64,000 bases of DNA from Ciona savignyi (GCA_000149265.1 CH003221.1:153725-217724); one strand, 5' to 3'; counted from the stretch's first letter, positions 1 through 12,534 are shown. Numbers and translations are program-made. The notes: generated from the letters alone by a model not told the origin.

Positions 1-1
1 G

Positions 2-3000
2 TATCCACAGTCGAGTTATTTGGTTCATTACACAACCCCCCATCATACCACAGGAAACAACGGGCAACCGAACACAAGTTTCGAGTTCGACACGATACCG
101 CGATCCACTCTTCCACGTCCCGATATTCTTCCGGAGGATGTTGATATCGTGGATGAGGAACCCATGGGGAACAATGACCAACATAATGACTATTATGACG
201 TGCTAACAACACCACAGGTTGGTCGGGAATGGTGTTTGAAGTCCTGGGTGACTAATAATAGTGCCAGCGACGAGTTTCGATCCATCAACCTTAGACCGAA
301 AGCTGACCTACTAACAACCTAATTCTTGGGGGAAATGCAAAGAGGGTCACGGGCAATCGTCTGAATATGTTATTATTGACGCATTATTTCAGTTTTAGTA
401 GAACTTATTAATCCACTGTGTTCGGTAAGTTTTTTTCCGCTAGCGACCAGTTTCAGTCCAAATATCTTTAGGTAAAAACCCGACTTAACCAGGCTGCCAT
501 AGTTTCAACTTTTTAAACAACCACGAATCGTTAAGCTACAATGGTACAAGAGAAGCTGCAGATTCAACCTTATTATTACACATACCATCTGATCGCAGTC
601 CAATAAACATAAATCAGATGTCTGTGAATGCATTTCCACTACGTCATGGTATCAGTGTGCACCACAGTGGACACCTTATAATATCACTGGCCCCATATGT
701 TGTAGAAACCCGATATGAACGGCAACTTACGTCGCGAGGATGACCTGTCCAAGCGCGCCTCCCCCTTGCCCTCATACGCCATTGTGATGAAACAAAGAGC
801 TACGTCGACACTTCCACCGATGTACGAGAGCGAACGGGAATCCGGGATCGAACTGGGGTCGGGGGTGGGGATGGGGATGGGACCTGTGGTGGGGGTGAAA
901 GTGGGGTACAAGACGAGCCCCCCGTTGAGCGTCGTCACTTCCTCTATTGGTCGCCCATCCCCTGCATCATCACCCACGTCAGGGGCATCCCCGCCCCCGA
1001 GAATAGCACGCGGCAAGAAGTTCAGCCAACCAGTGACACCCACCAGATACATCAGGTTGGTTTGTGGGTTCCCTGGGGTTAATAGTTTGCATCTAACTCC
1101 CCGTCCTAGCCACAAGATTCCCATAGTGTTTTGGTACAACAGTCGAGTAATTGTAGCTGGTGGTGGAATCACAAAAAGCTAAAAGTTGGCCATTTCGTGG
1201 CTTTTTCTATAAATTCCCGTTTCGTTGTATTTCCGCGATGACGCAATAATATATTCCCCCACGTAAGCCCTACTACTGGAAAGCCACTGTTACGTAATAA
1301 AAGTTTTTCTTCACAATTGTCACATTGAGGCCATCCATGTTTAATTGATGTGTGCGGAGCCTGGATATTGATCTCCTACTGAAAAGTTAAAATACGTGAT
1401 TTAAAACAGACGAACTAAATCCAATCTATGTAACCGCTGATTTATACGATAACAGGTTTTATAGGAGACATCAAATCACAGTAAAACCCTTATTTGAGAC
1501 ACCCGGTCTATTTGTCAACTCTTGCTTTATAGTAATGTTCTATTAGAGGTGGCGCTGACATAAGAGGTGTTACGATATATAGAATAAGTAAACGCCAATC
1601 ACTTATAATTGGGATGTTACTAAAACTACAAACCAAGTTTACCAAACTTATTTGCAAGTTCTGCTTAAGCCTTTAATTTCAAATTTTATCACTTTTACAG
1701 CAGCGATTCCCGTCGTGCTCCAACCCCGTCATCACGGCCACGACGTATTTCCGGTTCCGCTGCGTCATCAACTACTACCACTACGTCATCACTAACTCGT
1801 GACGTCATGCCACCGACCACTATAGAAGACATGGTGCAGGTATGGCATATTGTGGGGGGGTGGTGTATATGGTTTATACCAGGGAAATTTGTAATAAAAG
1901 GAAAACAACACTGCATAAGGTGACTAAGACGCAAGAGTTCTACAATTTGAATTTTCGTCGCAAATGGCAGGTTACTTGCTTGTCCGACAACAAAAAGGGT
2001 GTGGCTTCGAAACCAGCATCTTGCTGGGTTATTGGCCTTTTTGCTCTTGGCCAGATTTGCTTGAACCCAGCGAAATTAATGAGTTCTACCAAAATAAAGG
2101 AACGAGTGAATCATACACAACACACTGCAATAGCTCCAGTAACCCGACGATGGGTGCGAGGTGATCTGACGATTGCCCGTGTGTTAACCCCCTTGGTTTC
2201 CCCATTAATGGGGATAAACATGAATATCCCACATTGCTTACCCACCACCCTCACAGCACCTCAACGGATTGGTCGGACTCACTAGAGAGGAGATTGATCT
2301 ATTGAACGAACCCCCCGGGAAATCCCCCAGTTACCCCAGCTCCACCACCGGAAGTGTGATGAGCAGTTACCCCCCATCTGTTGAGCCCCAGCGCTCCCGG
2401 AAGCCATCCGCGCTCTTCCACCACGAGAGGTCGGATCGTCCCTCCTCCCTCCCCGGAAGAAGGATCGATCGAATCCTCCCATCCGGACGCAGTCGGACTC
2501 CCATGATGCTCTCCTCCTCCTACGCTGCCAACCTCCCGCCCGACCTCCGCCCCTCCCAACTCCTCCAACCTCCCCCGGACACAAGCTCCGATGAGGAGGA
2601 GGACTCTAGGAGCAACGTCCGGGAGGAGTATCTCCCCAACATGGAGGACGTAATGAGACTGGGTCCGATGAAGTACGAAGCGATGGCCGCCATGTTCGCC
2701 GACCTCTCCGAACTACCTTCCATCGATGAGACCAGGTGAGATCACGTGACATGGGGTGATACACTGCACGTCGTGGTCGATGTGATTCGATTTAAACTTC
2801 AAGTGAACTCCAGCGTGTTGTGCTACGTGATAATGCTTTATTGTTTGCAGCACTGACGTCATGATCGCCGCCAACCGGAAGTGGTCAGCGTCGTCCAGTT
2901 CTTCCAGCCAATCAAAACCTCGAATATCGTCTTCCTCTGCGTCGAGTGCTTCCGGCTCTCGAGCGACACCCACCGGTCGGGCCCGAACACGCCACGAACA

Positions 3001-3010
3001 TTACGTTTAA
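2..3010 (+). CDS. 3' part of an unrecognised Ser/Pro-rich protein (five exons, 5' end outside window)
   Basis: Five exons join in one open frame: 2-217, 706-1055, 1701-1839, 2257-2735 and 2851-3010, with stop TAA at 3008-3010. All four introns are GT-AG and the phases match (0, 2, 0, 2), so the chain is well supported although I do not recognise the protein. About 447 residues are visible. They are low in hydrophobic stretches and rich in Ser, Pro, Thr and Arg. Visible features are a PPMY motif (PPxY type, a possible WW-domain ligand) in exon 2, a Ser/Thr run in exon 3, an acidic SSDEEED patch in exon 4 and a poly-Ser C-terminus ending HEHYV. No membrane segment or catalytic motif is visible. 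It could be the cytoplasmic tail of a membrane protein or a disordered scaffold region; the sequence here does not decide. The first exon may begin before the window. Confidence 0.72.
1990..2232 (+). repeat. tRNA-derived SINE copy in the intron before exon 4 of the Ser-rich gene
   Basis: It contains the family's conserved blocks in order: CTTGAACCCAGCG, the block leading into GTAACCCGACG, GGTGATCTGACGATTGCCC, and a terminal GGGATAAACATGAATATCC. It ends about 25 bases before exon 4. Confidence 0.7.
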
Positions 3011-3237
3011 CCACTTGAAGTGCAATGCATCTTGAATATTAGCGTCTCGTGTCGCTATTGTTCCGTTCTTCGCCGCTCATTCCAAGCACATTTTGTCACG
3101 CTTGCCTATAATTATTATTATAATATTTCTACTCTTTTTCTCTTTATTTTATATCGACATCGTCCTTTGTTATTTTGTAAAGAATATAAGTTCTCGAAGT
3201 GTGTATGCTCGGACGTATTATTGGCTGCAAGCCGCTC

Positions 3238-3243
3238 ATTAAA
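3238..3243 (+). promoter_or_regulatory. Possible poly(A) signal (ATTAAA) of the upstream gene
   Basis: ATTAAA lies 228 bases after the stop codon at 3010, on the coding strand. It is a known variant signal. No transcript evidence is available. Confidence 0.3.
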
Positions 3244-4021
3244 GTTTAACCGCCGGGCGCAAGTGCTAGTTATATCGGTCATTGCGTTTATGGCGACCGA
3301 ACAGATTTGCTGCGACGAGAAAGAAGGGTTGGGTGTTTATAACGTCGGGTTGCCATGTCACTTACTGCTTCTGTAGCATGTTGTGGATAAGTTGTCGTGC
3401 GGGGAACATGTTTTAAGTCACGACTCCACGATCGGGTCGCCGTGTAACCGTGCGGTGTAATTTCACACGTTCAGATGACATTTTGTTGAAACTTTTAGTC
3501 GTTAGCAATTCTCACCACATCTCTTGCGGTGCACGTACGTTCCACGACTGCGCAATATCAGGTATCAAGCAAGCTGCCAAGTTTGCTTTCAACTCGATTG
3601 AAAAATTGCTCGAAAGATACCAACTAAGATCATATTGAACATAAAGCGATACCAGCTCCTTACGACAAGGGAAGTTACTGCGGTAATATACGCGGTTTGA
3701 ATCAGTTATGACTAGCAACGCGTGTTGTATAGAATTAGAATGTTTAGATAATTGCATGGGCTGTTTATCTGTGTGTTAATAATATACAGTGCAGCTAATA
3801 GCTTTCTCGCCATGGAAAGGAAAACCACAAACCGAAATAGCCAGTTTAATCGGTCACTGTAAAAAATTTGAAGAAACGTATTGATTCTCAAGGTTAGTTC
3901 GTATGCGCTGGTTCGCTCAGGAAACGTAGTAATATGGTTGAGAGTAGTGTAGGGAACAGAGTTAGAATTGTTTTCATGCTTTTGGTGAGCACGAGTTTAA
4001 AATAATTTATTGAATCTAAAA

Positions 4022-4097
4022 CAGCCGCGAGCTCCGATAACCCAATGGTGGGTGCGAGACGATTGCCCTTTATGTTAGGCAAGATATCTGTAAACGG
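4022..4097 (+). repeat. SINE fragment
   Basis: It matches the CTCCGATAACCC...GACGATTGCCC portion of the family only, with a short deletion. Confidence 0.5.
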
Positions 4098-4383
4098 GGT
4101 TTGTTTATAATTGCTTCCCTGTATTTGATTGAAACACATGAACAGCATTCCTATAAAGCAGTTCGTACTGCGTGACCGTCCGTTAACGAGGACGCGTAAC
4201 CTGTAATTTCCAGAAAATGCGTAACAATAATAATGTCGAATTACAACGAAAACACATAATGTCGCAACATGGCACTATAGTGTGAACCGCAATTATTGTG
4301 TTTAGCGCATCATGATATCGAGCATTTGACACCTCAGTCGTGTGCTGCATCATGGCCTGTATAGTTCAAGAGGTGTCGATGTT

Positions 4384-7300
4384 ATGATTGTGAGTGGAGT
4401 TTTCTCCTGTGCGACAATCATTTTATACAGCAGGCTAGCGGTCTATTATGCGATGAGCGTGGTTGGACTGAACTTCAGCTTTTGCGACGAAGACGCCAAG
4501 TTTTTGACCGAAGCCAACTTCACGAAATGCGGGAAACAAGTTTTCTGTGGGACCTTAGTATTTTGCGAGTATGAAGCCATGATGAACACTTCGAACTTGT
4601 TTCACCCTCGTTTGCAATGCAACATGGCGGGATTGATCGTGAACCTCGTGCTCATGGGGATACTCGCGTTCGCTATTATATTCGGCAACGCATTGGTCAT
4701 TTATATCATGTTTAAGGAGAAAGAATTCCGGAATTTCCACATGTGCAAGATGTCCCTCGCATTCGCTGATATGCTCATGGGGCTGATAGTGGTGCCAGGT
4801 AAGACTCGTCCTGTTATTTTGTGCTGACGAAAGTGGTACAACTCGATCATATTGTGATTGATATGTTTTTGCCCAGGCTTGATCGAGAGCACAGTTTTGA
4901 TATTTTTAACGGACGAACACGAAGGGTTAACATTCCTGTGTCTTTACCAACGGTATGTAAGTCTCATTTCATTAATATTATATTGCTAATTCAAAAGTTA
5001 ATGCATTTACCATGGACGAGTATCGTAAAACACAGAACATCTGCATTATCTCTTACAAAATCGATGGATTTTGCTTTATCATAGGTAATCATCAGCCTTA
5101 TCCTAAAAAATAAAGAAACGAATCGCTCAAATTGATCTTTCAGACAAATAGTTAGCACAACACATGTACGTCCCGTGCTTATGATTATGACGTTACCCTA
5201 CTATGACGTTTGCATTCCGGGTAAACGCGCAACATAGTTTGAAACTACAGCTTCGTATTAACAGACATTCCCGGGCGCATGAGGGGAAGATAACATTGTA
5301 CGGAGGCGCAGCCACTGGATCGGTGGCCGCCAGTCTTTACAGTTTGCTTGTCCTGAGCGGCGACCGGTTCTTCGCAGTCGTTCGTCCATTCATTTACCAG
5401 CGCATCATCGCACCACGAAAGGTAACACAATTATGTTGATATATTTGAAAACCTCCCCAAACGCTACCTTGTTAATCCCGCCACCAACCTATGAGCTGAC
5501 AAATGCCAGTGGTAAACAACTGACGCATTTCCACTCCGGAGATAGCATATCACCGCACACAGCAGTACAATGGGTTTCCAGTCTGAGAGCTATATTCCGT
5601 GGCTTTGCGAATATTCCTGCCGCACTCAACCATAGTTAAATGATATTTGCCAATAATCATTCCTTAATATTGGTCGTTGTGATAAACTGTGGTGGTCATA
5701 GGAAGAATGCATTTCCACATATATGTAAATATATATATAGGTACCTAAAAATTCGCCTTGTACATTTTGTCAAATTTTAAAACAAAAACTTTTAACGGCG
5801 CAACTCTTGCATACACGGCTTTATGTTATCATGGACGGATGAACCTAAGAATTCTACCAAATTGCAGGAACGTATGAATCATACACAACACACTGCTATG
5901 ACTCCGATAACCCTACAGTGGGCGCGAGGTGATCTGACGATTGCCCTTGTGTTAATTCCCTTGGTTTTCCCATTCACGACTAACCGGTCGGACAAAATTA
6001 AACGATGAATTTATTTTAAAATTAAAGTTAATAAACATCAATGAAATTGTAGATAACGATGTGTAACAGGCCATTAACATACGGAGATATATGTTTTTTA
6101 ATGCACTTGTACAGTGCGACGATGTTACCTTTAGCGCATGGATTGCTTAATGTTAAGTTAGTTTATTGTACAACATTTATTATGCGTGGTTTGGAAACGA
6201 ACACAAGGGCATTGTTACTCAATTGTTCTATGTTATAACAATCCACATTATTACGACATATACCCCACGTAATAATGACTTTTTATTGCTTTATGAACGT
6301 GATATTATAATACAAACAATATTGCGTCATAGTACAGACGTTACGTGACAATAACGCAGCAAACGAAAAGGATTACGTAACTTCCATAATGTTTATACTT
6401 ATTACCACTCTAAGCGTTAAGTACTGTTAATGAGTTTGAACCAAAATCGGTCGCTACTCTATTCACACATGCATGCATATAGTCATTTAAATTGGTGGTT
6501 TCGCCTCCAGAAATTGAACAAAAGTATACTTGATATTTTAGCTTCCGTACGCCATATGTTGTTCATATAATAGGACTGTTCTCATACAGCCAGGAAGCGT
6601 TAATTAAAGGGTGAGGTTAACGACATATATCACTAAGCGTCATTCGATAACTAGTTATCACACAAAATCATGGATATCTTATTTATGGAAAGAGTTATAG
6701 ATAATAAACGTGGATTGACAAAAAACAAACAATGAACCAATGGGACATTTTTATGGAGCTTAGATGACAAGAATAGATACCGGTAACCAATTCCCATGCA
6801 TGTAGGTATGTTCATCCGTAACTTACTTTCCATGTAGAATGAGTGACTATGGAGTCGGTACCGGTAAATAACTTTACATGTAGAACAAATTATTATAGGT
6901 TCTCAGGAATTGATAGTTCACCAATTATTGCTTTCTTGCATCCTATTTGCAGGAGGCAATTTAATAAAAGTAACATTTTATAGTTATAGTTCAGCTCGGA
7001 TACAACTGTAAACACAGCAAACGCGCTAGACTTATTTTACACCACTAACTACCACAAACGTAATACGGTTAAAAACACTATAAACATCAATACAACGGAC
7101 AAGAAATGGAAATCGCATAATTAAACCTGCACTTCGCAATTTAGTGGAAAATTATAGAATTTTGCATCTTAATTACAAAACCGGAAGCGATAAAAAGTTT
7201 TGTTCACCTTAAGTTATTGCACCCGACCCCCTGACGTTAAAAAGACTATAAGTATTCAGTGTTACACCAGACACCGATTTCTATTTGATGTTTATACTAC

Positions 7301-10300
7301 TCGGGTTTACTACAATGAAACCGCATTTTACGTGGGAAGCGTTATAGGGTAGCTACTTGCAGTTAATATCATTTCCACAGCAATTCACCTTGACTTAATA
7401 AGTTTGTTTAATTACAGCTAATGTGCATGAAATGTCTAAACGTTATCGTGTTTCATAATTGGTTGCAGTTAAACATAATTCAGCCGGAACTAAGTTTTTA
7501 AGAACAGCTAAATTCGTGTTTCACAAACGTGAATCTAATTTTAGTTGTTATTTCTTTCAACCACCATTTCAGTACATTGTGAAGATTATTCTGGTCCTTG
7601 TGTGGCTGACATCGATATTTCTGACCGCAATTCCTCTTTTCTGGAGCGACATCACGTGAGTATCTATATACGGCCGACCGTGCAATAACAGTAGCATGTT
7701 TACATTTCTACGTGTCACGACGAGTGAACTATCCCTGAGTAATTAAGTAATTAGCGAACTGGTTTTAATAACCTGGTCACAGATTTATTAACAATTAAGG
7801 CAAGAGAATTTTTTTTCCTTGCTTTATTCATTAGGTGAACGGTGCATAAATTCACTCTGCCCTGTTGTTCACGTTACTTCGGTAAGGTGCAACTCGAAGG
7901 GCTAGGTATGAGCTGCGGAATCGCATCACCCTGTGGTAGTGCGGTTAACCAGCGCTGCCTCCAGCTAACCACTGGAGGGCGTGAATTTAGGTATCGGGAT
8001 TCCTTAAGCAATAGAACCCCTCCCTACGTGGCTTGCACGCTGTGGAGAGATGCCTGCGAAGGGCGTCTTTTCCAGCACCCACATCCTAGGGATACCCAGC
8101 CCCCCTCCCTACGTGGCTTGCACGCTGTGGAGAGATGCCTGCGAAAGGTGTCTCTTTACAGCAACCACATACTAGGGAAACCTCCCCCAGTGGATTAATT
8201 TTCACATTGCACGAGGGGATCGGCCTAAGGCCACCAACTCGCACTAAGTGCACAATTTTGCTTTTTTTGGCTAACCACCAAAAAAAAAAGAAAAAAAAAA
8301 AAAAAAAAAAAAGTTATTGATAGCTCAAAATCTTTTTAAGTTTTTTTTAAAACCCCTTTAAACATAAAGACGATTACGTTTGATTTTGTGTTTTGCAATC
8401 GCGAAAATATTGAGTGCAAAGTTTGATCAGGAGTTACAATTACAACGCATACGCGATGTGCAATAATGTTATTTCGTCTTTATTCACACAGGGAGTTATA
8501 AGTTGTCAATTCGATTCTCGCCGTTGGCCAGATTTTAGCAGCATAAAATTAATAGACCTACCACAATATTATATTAATGACTTACCACAATATTACGTTA
8601 TTAGATTTACCAAAATATATAATTGTACCTTAAGAATACAATTCTTATGTAAATTTTTATCAACACAGTTTGAATCTGACTTGCCTTGGTGCATAACGTA
8701 CCCAAACAAATGCAGACGCAGCATTGCCCAGCAACGTAACCCCACATTTTCCCCGATAACACAAGCATGGTGCTTGATGGACGTCGCCTGTACCTAGTGG
8801 GTTAATGGGTTGGAAAAATAGGAATGTTTAAATCGTACAACACGCTACAATATCTATTATAATTCAGTCGTGAGAACCAGACAATTCTCTACGTTTTCCT
8901 ATTCACATAGATAACATGTTTACATCACTTAACATTCCATGATGTCACAATACACAGATATCGCCTGCCAATATGGATGTTCGCCTCCGCCCCTCTCGGG
9001 AACCCGTGCAACTTGATCGCATCAGTGTTCCCCATCGTGGTGATGGGCATACCATACATGGCTACGGTCGGTCTCACACTCGCAACACTGAAAATCACCA
9101 CCAAGAACCTGGCGGCGGCGGACTCGAAGCGAGGGAAGGGAAGAGCGAGTACAACGCGCAAAGCGAGCTGGATCTCCGCCAAACTAGCAATCTCACAAAG
9201 CAACTCGGAGACCAGACAGGTGATTTCCTTGTAATATGTGTTCATATGGTATATTTAAGTGTTATCACATGGCCAACAGTCAGATTACCTCGCGCTCACC
9301 GTCAGGCTACCAGGGCTATTAAGGTGTGTTGTACACGACTAAGCATTTATTCCATTTTAGTTGAACCCAATAATTTACTTGGTTTATTCGGTGGTGGCTA
9401 TGTTCACTTGATTCAGCGTGGTCCGAAGTATTGTGGGAACTTAAAAACAACTAGAGAGTGTCAACCACGTGTTAACCATCACCATTTGTAAAACACATGT
9501 TGTATAACCTATATTCATGCTACAGGGTCCCTAACCACAATTTGTATTTTATACACTGAGTATGTAGTTTTTGTTTCTGCAAGCATAAACGCATGGGTCC
9601 CATAGTTAACATACCAAACTTATTTTCCATGTTTAGTTAAATAAAGAACAAATGTCTTAAATTTACGAACATTTCAACAAAAATGTTTTAAATTATAGCT
9701 TCTTTTCAAGCGCTGTATAGTATAAGAAAGCTAAATTCCCAAAACAGCCTGATTTAGTTTTTCATTGTTTCAGGGAATTCCCCTGGGTTTAGTAGATAAG
9801 TTTTTGTTTTTACATAAGTAAGTCATGCTATGTAACAATTTTTAAAGTTTTAATCTGATTTGTCGACTTCTTGTTGGAGATGTCGGTGCGATAGGCTATG
9901 GCATGCTTGTCACAATCATGATTTAAGAACATAACCTATTTTTTGGGTATTTCCCTTGGTAATTTTATTATTTCTTTCAAGTGTTAAATCAATGACTAAT
10001 ACACTTACATTTCACCAAATCTAATTTAAATTGTAACAGCCGTTCACGCGCTATGCCCAAAAAAGTCTATTTTTTTAGAAAAAAATAGCGTTTTGGTTTT
10101 TAAGGTCTAAAGGGGAATTTCCCTAGATTTATTACCCAAACTTTTGGTTTCTGCATATCTAGACCATGTTCTCTTACAAATGTCAAATTTTCATTGCGAT
10201 TCCATTACTTCTGTTGGCTGATGTCGGGGCGACATGGCATGCCTGTCACAATCATGATTTGAGAACAAAATCCTATTTTTTAGGGTATTTCCTTAAGTAA

Positions 10301-12526
10301 TTTTTTTATGTTTTTTAAGCGTATAATCAGTGACTAATGCACTTACATTCCACCAAATTTGATTCAAATAGTAGCATCCGTTTAAGCGCTATGACCAAAA
10401 AAGGCTATTTTTTTAGAAAAAAATACCGTTTTGGTTTTTAACGTCCCAGGGTAAGTCCCCTGAGTTTATCACCCAAAATATTAGTTTCTGCATATCTAGA
10501 CCATGTTGTCTAAAAAATGTCAAATTTTCATTGATATTCCATTACTCCTTCTGGTAGATGTCGGGGCGACATAGTATGCCTGTCACAATTATGATTTGAG
10601 TACAAAATCTTATTTTTTAGGGTGTTTTCCTAGGTAATTTTTTTATTTCTTCCAAATGTTAAATCAGTGCATAATGCACTTACATTCCACCAAATCTGAT
10701 TGAAATTGGAGTAGCCGTTCAAGCGCTATGCCACAAAAAGCTAAATTTTTCATAAAAAATACCGTTTTGGTTTTTAACCTACCAGGGGATTTCCCCTGGA
10801 TTTATCACCCAAAATTTTGGTTTCTGCATATCTAGACCATGTTGTCTAGCGAAAGGCTAAGTTTCATTACGATTCGATTATTCCTTCTGGTAGATGTCGG
10901 GGCGCCATGCCATGCCTGTCAAACCTTTGACGAAAAAAAAAAAGAAAAAAAAAGAAAAAAAAAAAACGGACAAAAACAATATGTGTCCCATTTTTCCAAA
11001 TGGGACCCCATAACTATATCTAAGCACTTGAGGGGTTATATGGAATTTACGAACACCATTCCACTTCGTACAATAGTTCTTAAACAACGTAAAATAACGG
11101 TTGATTCGGCTTAACGTTACTTGACAATATGCAAGGTCGTGGGAGTATTGGAATCAGCTTCCTTTTTATTCAGAAATACATATTTTGGCATCTTCTGTTA
11201 CTTATAAAGGAGCATCTTATTGTTCTTATTTTTCTTATTGAATAAGCAGAGCTTTTCGAATAAAAAAGGCGACTGATTTCGATACTTCCAAGTATCTTGG
11301 TTCTATGTATTACATTCCACATCTTCGCTTCAACCCCCCACATTTCCTCCCAGCTGATGGTGACTGTCACCATCATGATATCATTCTTCAGCATAATGAT
11401 GCTACCATTCACACTCATGATGCCTCTCATATATTCAACCATCATGCCTTGCAGACAGTTGAACTGGCTCAAGCTCATTGCAAGTAAGTCGTTTACTAAT
11501 GTTTATGTAGAGTTGCCGCGGGAACTCTATTTGATATTCACACACGGGACATCGTCAGATTACCTCATGCCTCCTTTGGGTTGCCGATGCTATTATAGCG
11601 TGTTGTGTATCGTTGGAAGTTTCTTTTAGTTTAATTACAACCCATTAATCCACTGGGTCCAGGCAAAATCCGATAAGTGTTGCACAAAGACTAACTAGCG
11701 AATGATTCGCACTTGGTTTGCGAGCCTACATCCACGTGTATCGCATACTCTCAATGATAAACGTATTGATTACAAATCAGGCGAATTCCTGATGGCGAAC
11801 AGCTGCGTCAATTTCATCGTCTACAATGTTCGAAGTAAAGAATTCCGTGAAAGCGTCAAAGCAACTCTAAGAAATATGGTTCGATATGCCGTGTACAGGT
11901 AAGTGATGCGGTAATTCCTGGTTATTACGAGCCGTTTATAACCGTATAATAAAAAAGGTCAGCACAAAATGCTGAAAGGTTAGCAAGGGCTTCACTAATC
12001 TGCGGGACAGTCGGGTGTGACAACACACTATATCATAAGCGGGACAATGTAATTTTGTCAGAAACCTGAGCGGGAAGAATTATTTTGTCACAAACATAAG
12101 CGAGACGTGTTATATCATTATATAACACTACTCCCTTATGATTATCCCACCCCGCTTAAGTTAATAATGAAAATACCCCTGCGGTCCTTTTTCTCACTGT
12201 CCCGCAGAATAATGTGCTGTTCCGCCCGTTGTCCCGCAGATTAGTGAAGCTGGTTAGCACGACATTGTAGAGTCGTCAGGCGGCCAAAAGGTTACAACGA
12301 CCGATTTGTTTACAAAATTCTTTGTAAATAAAACGGATCCAGCAATAATGCCAACATGGATTCCGAGAATCAAACATTCCTTCCACACAGACGGGACAAA
12401 CGCAGGTCAACGCAATTCCGCAAATCCACGCTTCACCGAGTCAGCCAAGTGGCTCCCATGTCACCACAATATAGTGATGACGTCATCAGAGCTACGTCAC
12501 TCCACCTCCCCCGGTCGTCACTTTGA
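4384..12526 (+). CDS. Orphan class A (rhodopsin-like) G-protein-coupled receptor, divergent
   Basis: Eight exons join in frame: 4384-4798, 4877-4952, 5265-5421, 7573-7655, 8958-9219, 11354-11483, 11781-11898 and 12391-12526 (458 aa). The start is the first in-frame ATG; a second at residue 24 is possible. The N-terminus carries three N-glycosylation sequons (N30, N45, N68). TM1 has the GN motif (N102) and TM2 has LAFAD (D129). TM3 ends in DRF instead of DRY (197-199). TM4 has W227, extracellular loop 2 has C261 and TM5 has P276. TM6 has P349 but MMLP replaces CWxP, and TM7 has NFIVY (385-389) in place of NPxxY. The usual Cys at the top of TM3 is absent; C160 in exon 2 may substitute. A basic tail follows. 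The LAFAD/DRFFAV pattern is loosely amine-receptor-like, but the ligand cannot be inferred. It would act at the plasma membrane. Confidence 0.85.
5846..5985 (+). repeat. SINE copy (3' part) in GPCR intron
   Basis: It runs from the AATTCTACCAAATTG block through GGTGATCTGACGATTGCCC to CCCTTGGTTTTCCCATTCAC. The tRNA-like head is missing. Confidence 0.65.
7840..8312 (+). mobile_element. A-tailed retroposon with tRNA-like promoter and internal 81-bp duplication
   Basis: It ends in an A-rich tail (8280-8312). Near 7930-7945 there is an A-box-like segment (TGGTAGTGCGGTTA), and about 60 bases on a B-box-like segment (GGTATCGGGATTCC, 7990-8003), the layout of a Pol III tRNA-derived SINE. The body holds two tandem copies of an 81-base unit at about 8018-8098 and 8101-8180, both containing CTACGTGGCTTGCACGCTG. 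It lies in a GPCR intron and differs from the more abundant SINE of the window. The left boundary is approximate. Confidence 0.5.
9246..9440 (-). repeat. SINE copy, diverged, in GPCR intron
   Basis: The reverse complement carries the GTAACCTGACGG-like, GGTAATCTGAC and GGGTTCAACT blocks of the family with several changes. It starts about 25 bases after exon 5. Confidence 0.5.
9770..10930. repeat. Tandem satellite, about 337-bp period, about 3.4 copies
   Basis: The segment CTGCATATCTAGACCATG recurs at about 10151, 10488 and 10824 (spacings 337 and 336). A more diverged copy lies near 9810. Each unit also shares GATGTCGGGGCGACAT, TGCCTGTCACAATCATGA and a run around TTTTTTAGAAAAAAAT. The array is followed directly by an A/AAAG-rich tract (10931-10966). 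It lies wholly inside the intron between GPCR exons 5 and 6. Confidence 0.8.
11536..11690 (-). repeat. SINE copy in GPCR intron
   Basis: The minus-strand copy includes CATCGTCAGATTACCTC, ATAGCGTGTTGTGTATC and CCATTAATCCACTGGGTCC, all conserved blocks of the family. It fills most of the short intron between exons 6 and 7. Confidence 0.6.
11986..12251. mobile_element. hAT-type MITE (266 bp) in the last GPCR intron
   Basis: The terminal inverted repeats share GCTTCACTAATCTGCGGGAC exactly. They are flanked by a perfect 8-bp target-site duplication GGTTAGCA (11978-11985 and 12252-12259). No transposase is encoded, so it is non-autonomous. An 8-bp duplication fits the hAT superfamily. Confidence 0.82.
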
Positions 12527-12534
12527 TATTTTCG

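Larger units (their letters stand above)
3011..4383. other. Intergenic stretch between the Ser-rich gene and the GPCR
   Basis: It holds the likely 3' UTR of the upstream gene to about 3.25 kb, a SINE fragment near 4022-4097, and presumably the GPCR promoter. Short open frames here have no coding signature and are not called. Confidence 0.6.

Noticed and set aside
684-1172. 162-codon minus-strand frame
   Set aside because: It is the shadow of exon 2 of the plus-strand Ser/Pro-rich gene, whose junction phases support the plus strand.
2282-2584. Minus-strand Gly/Arg-rich frames
   Set aside because: Shadows of the Ser/Pro-rich exon 4 on the plus strand.
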